Assembly (NCBI RefSeq): GCF_001552075.1
Contig: NZ_BCQM01000007.1
Span: forward strand, 1 to 64,000
DNA length: 64,000 nucleotides
Reading direction: 5' to 3'
Origin: Arthrobacter luteolus NBRC 107841
GTDB taxonomy: Bacteria; Actinomycetota; Actinomycetes; Actinomycetales; Micrococcaceae
Every line of letters begins with the position of its first letter. Position 1 is the stretch's first letter. Both the position numbers and the translations under genes were made by a program. Shown piece after piece: positions 60,935 to 64,000 of the stretch. The notes beneath the pieces were generated by a model. The model saw only the letters and a program-made list of their open reading frames with translations. It searched no databases and was not told the DNA's origin.

Positions 60935-62707
60935 CTAGGATGCAGATCCGGCCTCAGGGCCGGTGTCCTTGTCGGGCTTCTTATCTGGGTCTGTGCCCTG
61001 CAGCGATTCGCGCACGTGCCGCCGGAGGACCTTGCCGATCAGTGAGCGGGGCAGGTCCGGAATCTGCACGATCCGGCGAGGGACCTTGTAGGCGGCCAGT
61101 TCGTTGCGCACGAAGGACCGCAGCTCGTCAGGGTCAAAGACAGCATCCGGCTTCGCTACGACGGCGGCAACCACTTCCTCGCCGCCGCCCGTGCGGGTGA
61201 GGCCCACCACCGCTGCTTCTGCAACGGCGGGGTGACGCTTCAGCGCTTCCTCCACCTCTGAGGGGGAGACGTTGAATCCGCCCGTGATAATCAGTTCCTT
61301 GATGCGGTCCCGGATGGTGACAAAATCGTCGTCGTCAACCGAGACGATATCTCCGGTCCGGAACCAGCCGCCGTCGAGCAGCGCCGCCCGGGTTTCCGCC
61401 GGCTTATTCCAATAGCCCTGGAACACCTGGGGGCCGCGGATCAGCAGCTCCCCTGTCTCTCCCCGCTGCCGCTCTTTGGTGGGATCCTCAGGATCGACCA
61501 CTTTGATGTCGGTGAGCGGGAACGGCACTCCCACAGTTCCGGGTTTGCGGCTCGGACCCATGGGGTTGCCCAGCGCCACAGGCGAGGTTTCCGTCAGGCC
61601 ATACCCCTCGATCAGGTATCCGCCGGTCGCGTTCTCCCACGCTTCGACCGTTGCCGCCGGAAGGTTCATGGCACCCGAAATGGCGAAGCGGACTCCCTTC
61701 AGGGAGACTCCGGATTTCTCCGCGCCAGCCACTATCCGGTCATAGATCGGCGGGACCGCCGGCAGGAAGGTGGGCGGAGTCTTGCGGGCAGCTTTCAGGA
61801 CCAGGTCGACGTCGAACTTCGGGAACAGGACCAGGCGCGCACCAATGCTCATGGCGAAGGTGAGGCTGAGGGTCAGGCCGTAAGCATGGAACATCGGCAG
61901 GACGCCGTAGACGGTCTCCTTGCCGGGGCGCACCCCGGGAATCCAGGCCCGCCCCTGGGCGGCGTTAGCCATCAGGTTTCCGTGGGTGAGCATGGCACCC
62001 TTGGGATCCGCCGTCGTTCCGGACGTGTACTGGATCGCGGCGAGATCTTCGGCCTTGGGCTTGGGGTACCGCCGCGGCAGCGGCCTGTGCTCCAGCAGCT
62101 TCTTCCAGGTCAGGACCCGGCGTCCGGCGCTGCGCGGCTTTTTCTCCGCCGCGAGGGCCTTCCGGCTTTTGCGGGCGGCCGGCAGAGGGAGCTTCAGCGC
62201 CAGCTGGGCCACCGTCGGCATCGCGCTGATCAGGTCAACGGACACGATTGTGCGGACCGGGATATCCGCGGGAAGCGACTGGATCCGGTCCACGGCCTTG
62301 TCCCAGGCGATCGCCACGGTGGCGCCGTGATCCTCAAACTGGTGGCGCAGTTCCCGGTCGGTGTAGAGGGGATTGTGTTCCACCACCACCGCGCCCAGGC
62401 GAAGCACAGCGTAAAACGCGACGACGTGCTGCGGGGAGTTGGGCAGCACCAGGGCAACCCGGTCCCCTTGCCGGACGCCGAGCCGTTTGAGGCCGGCGGC
62501 CGCGCGGCGGATCTGTTCGCCCAGGTCCCGGTAGGACGTGGTGGCACCGAAGAACTGGAGGGCCGGCTTGGACCCGTAGCGGCTGACTGAGGCCTCAACC
62601 ATGTCCACGAGGGAGCCCTCGGGCAGCGAGAGGTCCGCCGGCACGCCCTCGGCGTAGTGGCGCGTCCAGGGGCGGTGGTCGAAGAGTGCTTTGGCAGCTT
62701 TACTCAC
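60935..62707 (-). CDS. Long-chain fatty-acid--CoA ligase (AMP-binding)
   Basis: A 590-residue adenylate-forming enzyme. Motifs: IQYTSGTTADPKGAM (ATP-binding loop), GYGLTETSP, GGWFRTGDI, and catalytic lysine in LPRSLIGKVLRR near the C-terminus. It activates fatty acids as acyl-CoA. The GTG start at 62707 follows minus-strand TAGAGT by seven bases, indicating a leaderless mRNA; a longer frame to 62770 is not needed. A charged tail (DKKPDKDTGPEAG) ends the protein. Confidence 0.87.
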   Translation of the reverse strand: MSKAAKALFDHRPWTRHYAEGVPADLSLPEGSLVDMVEASVSRYGSKPALQFFGATTSYRDLGEQIRRAAAGLKRLGVRQGDRVALVLPNSPQHVVAFYAVLRLGAVVVEHNPLYTDRELRHQFEDHGATVAIAWDKAVDRIQSLPADIPVRTIVSVDLISAMPTVAQLALKLPLPAARKSRKALAAEKKPRSAGRRVLTWKKLLEHRPLPRRYPKPKAEDLAAIQYTSGTTADPKGAMLTHGNLMANAAQGRAWIPGVRPGKETVYGVLPMFHAYGLTLSLTFAMSIGARLVLFPKFDVDLVLKAARKTPPTFLPAVPPIYDRIVAGAEKSGVSLKGVRFAISGAMNLPAATVEAWENATGGYLIEGYGLTETSPVALGNPMGPSRKPGTVGVPFPLTDIKVVDPEDPTKERQRGETGELLIRGPQVFQGYWNKPAETRAALLDGGWFRTGDIVSVDDDDFVTIRDRIKELIITGGFNVSPSEVEEALKRHPAVAEAAVVGLTRTGGGEEVVAAVVAKPDAVFDPDELRSFVRNELAAYKVPRRIVQIPDLPRSLIGKVLRRHVRESLQGTDPDKKPDKDTGPEAGSAS

Positions 62708-62812
62708 GGCATTGACTCTATCGGCTGCAGGGCCAGGCTCAGGCACGCGGGTGGCAGGTAGACGCCTCAACGTTCGTTCGCCCTCCTCGGGAATCGCGTG
62801 GAGGTTCTCCGC

Positions 62813-62818
62813 TACACT
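62813..62818 (+). promoter_or_regulatory. -10 element of the metal-transporter leader
   Basis: TACACT sits seven bases before the start of the riboswitch-like leader (transcription start near 62825), giving an untranslated leader of about 210 bases. Confidence 0.5.
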
Positions 62819-62824
62819 GGGAAT

Positions 62825-62985
62825 TTGAAGGGGAGTAGCTCCGGTCTTATTCCAATTTTAGTGACGGCTCAGGCCGTACTGAAACTGGCAGTGATTCCGA
62901 GGCCTGTCGACATACTGGCTGCAGCAGCAGCCCGGCAGTCCACCGCGGTGCAGCGCGCCCGGCGAGCGAGACCTTCGGCCAGTAT
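62825..62985 (+). promoter_or_regulatory. yybP-ykoY-like manganese riboswitch
   Basis: The leader carries GGGGAGTAGC (62830-62839), the hallmark 5' word of the yybP-ykoY Mn2+ aptamer, and a 3' GCGAGACC segment (62965-62972) about 130 bases later, with pairable sequence between. It stands upstream of a VIT1-type metal transporter, a usual target of this riboswitch. I could not run a covariance model, so the exact ends are estimates. Confidence 0.65.
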
Positions 62986-62994
62986 CCCAACAGC

Positions 62995-63032
62995 TGGCCG
63001 GAGCCCCCTGCCGCTCCGGCCATGACCAGGAG
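62995..63032 (+). promoter_or_regulatory. Candidate expression platform next to the ribosome site
   Basis: TGGCCGGAG (62995-63003) pairs with CTCCGGCCA (63014-63022), placing a hairpin directly before the ribosome site AGGAG (63028-63032). The CTCC in the 3' arm could alternatively pair with GGAG of the ribosome site, so the aptamer may control translation. Confidence 0.5.
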
Positions 63033-63037
63033 CGTAA

Positions 63038-64000
63038 GTGACTACCCCACCGGTGCCAGGGCCTTTGCCCCCTGGCCAACCCCGGCCCAGCCCCGCCGAC
63101 CGCCGCCGCTGGCGGCAGTACCTCGCCGATGAACAGGCTGAGGCTGCGACCTACCGCTATCTCGCTGAACGCCGTGACGGTGAGGAACGGGACATTCTGC
63201 TGGCCCTGGCCGAGGCCGAAGGCCGCCACGAAGAGCACTGGCGCAAACTCCTCGGCCCGGAGGCGGACAAACCTGTCCGCCCCTCCCTGCGCAACCGGGT
63301 CCTGGGGCTCCTGGCCCGGCGCTTCGGCTCGGTCTTTGTCCTGGCCCTGGCCCAGCGCGCCGAGGGCCGCTCGCCTTACAGCAGCGAGCCCAGTGCCACC
63401 AGTGCCATGGCCGCTGATGAGCAGATCCATGAGGAAGTGGTCCGTGGGCTGGCGACGCGCGGGCGCATCCGCCTCTCCGGAAACTTCCGGGCCGCCGTTT
63501 TCGGGGCCAACGACGGTCTGGTTTCCAACCTTGCGCTTGTGATGGCGATCGGTGCCACCGGAGTTTCCAGCACCTTTGTTCTTTTCAGCGGTTTCGCCGG
63601 ACTGCTGGCGGGTGCGCTGTCGATGGGCGCGGGCGAATATGTTTCGGTCCGTTCGCAGCGGGAACTGCTTGAAGCTTCCCGGCCGACCCAGATCACCCTT
63701 GCCGCGGCCAAGTCTCTGGATATAGATGCCAACGAACTTGTCCTGGTGTACCGCGCCCGGGGTATGTCCCAGGAGGCGGCGGAACACCGTGCCGCGGAAC
63801 GCCTGGGACTGTACAACTGCGACTGCGATCCGTCCCTGTCGCTGCAGCCGGAAAAGCAGGAGGAGTCAGGCGAAGAGCATGAGACGGTGGGGACCGGCCT
63901 TGGCGCCGCAATCTCAAGCTTCTGCTTCTTCTCCTCAGGCGCCATCATTCCGGTGCTGCCGTATATCTTCGGCATGGAAGGACTGGCCGCCGTTGCGCTG
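63038..64000 (+). CDS. Ferritin-like/VIT1 (MbfA-type) metal transporter, 3' end outside window
   Basis: The first 321 residues of a VIT1/CCC1-family protein. Residues about 20-90 resemble a ferritin-like (rubrerythrin-type) helical domain (YLADEQAEAATYRYLAERR, then LAEAEGRHEEHWRKLL), and the VIT1 part begins near residue 150 (NFRAAVFGANDGLVSNLALVMAIG), followed by MGAGEYVSVRSQRELLE. It should move Mn2+ or Fe2+ out of the cytoplasm. GTG start with AGGAG five bases upstream and an in-frame stop just before it. The gene continues beyond 64000. Confidence 0.85.
   Translation, partial: MTTPPVPGPLPPGQPRPSPADRRRWRQYLADEQAEAATYRYLAERRDGEERDILLALAEAEGRHEEHWRKLLGPEADKPVRPSLRNRVLGLLARRFGSVFVLALAQRAEGRSPYSSEPSATSAMAADEQIHEEVVRGLATRGRIRLSGNFRAAVFGANDGLVSNLALVMAIGATGVSSTFVLFSGFAGLLAGALSMGAGEYVSVRSQRELLEASRPTQITLAAAKSLDIDANELVLVYRARGMSQEAAEHRAAERLGLYNCDCDPSLSLQPEKQEESGEEHETVGTGLGAAISSFCFFSSGAIIPVLPYIFGMEGLAAVAL

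Overview
The window is high-GC DNA from an actinobacterium, most likely a member of the Micrococcaceae close to Arthrobacter. This rests on gene content (DUF222/HNH protein, SigK/RskA pair, actinobacterial class F sortase, GntP/GntK/idonate genes, YgaP-like rhodanese) and on many coding sequences whose start codon sits 6-7 bases after a TANNNT element, as expected for leaderless mRNAs. I saw no tRNA or rRNA genes, insertion sequences, prophage genes or CRISPR arrays. It reads as chromosomal accessory metabolism: short operons with their own regulators.

Layout. 1-2.7 kb: low-complexity GC-rich DNA and a DUF222/HNH nuclease-like gene. 2.7-6.6 kb: gluconate/idonate catabolism on the minus strand (gntK, gntP, idnO-like, idnD-like). 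6.7-8.5 kb: Lrp/AsnC regulator divergent from a D-amino-acid-dehydrogenase-like gene. 8.6-13.2 kb: a persulfide/sulfite detoxification island (persulfide dioxygenase-rhodanese fusion, rhodanese-DUF2892, two TauE/SafE exporters, one carrying a large extra C-terminal domain), marked by two pairs of CsoR/CstR-type operators. 13.3-18.6 kb: SNF2 helicase, MarR-like regulator, SRPBCC and DUF4166 proteins. 18.6-24.8 kb: SorC regulator divergent from glpD, a TPP enzyme divergent from a cyclase-family hydrolase, and an FMN reductase with a palindromic operator. 25-28.6 kb: GNAT, class F sortase, CHRD surface protein, and sigK-rskA; sigK and the CHRD gene share a matched divergent promoter motif. 28.8-36.8 kb: membrane protein, FAD dehydrogenase, tiny acidic proteins, DUF1508, asparaginase, orphan Vsr, HAD phosphatase, Tex. 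37-41.3 kb: TPP enzyme, SDR-MarR pair, DUF503, CtaG-like protein with an upstream mini-ORF. 41.3-46.3 kb: valine-catabolism genes mmsAB, a LysR regulator and an MFS symporter, with matching LysR-type boxes near -65 of both candidate promoters. 46.5-49.7 kb: type III PKS, methyltransferase and FAD monooxygenase, a small polyketide/phenolic-lipid cluster. 49.7-55.9 kb: Na+/H+ antiporter, an agmatinase-family plus TPP-enzyme operon, and an FAD monooxygenase. 55.9-64 kb: GH38 alpha-mannosidase with a cupin regulator, a candidate small RNA, AI-2E transporter, acyl-CoA ligase, and a yybP-ykoY-like Mn riboswitch leader before a ferritin-like/VIT1 transporter cut by the window end.

The strongest leads are regulatory circuits readable directly in the DNA: the persulfide operators, the SigK-type promoter pair, the LysR boxes and the manganese leader. 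The TauE protein with an uncharacterised extracytoplasmic domain is the most novel protein architecture. All functional names rest on motif recognition by eye; no database search was run.
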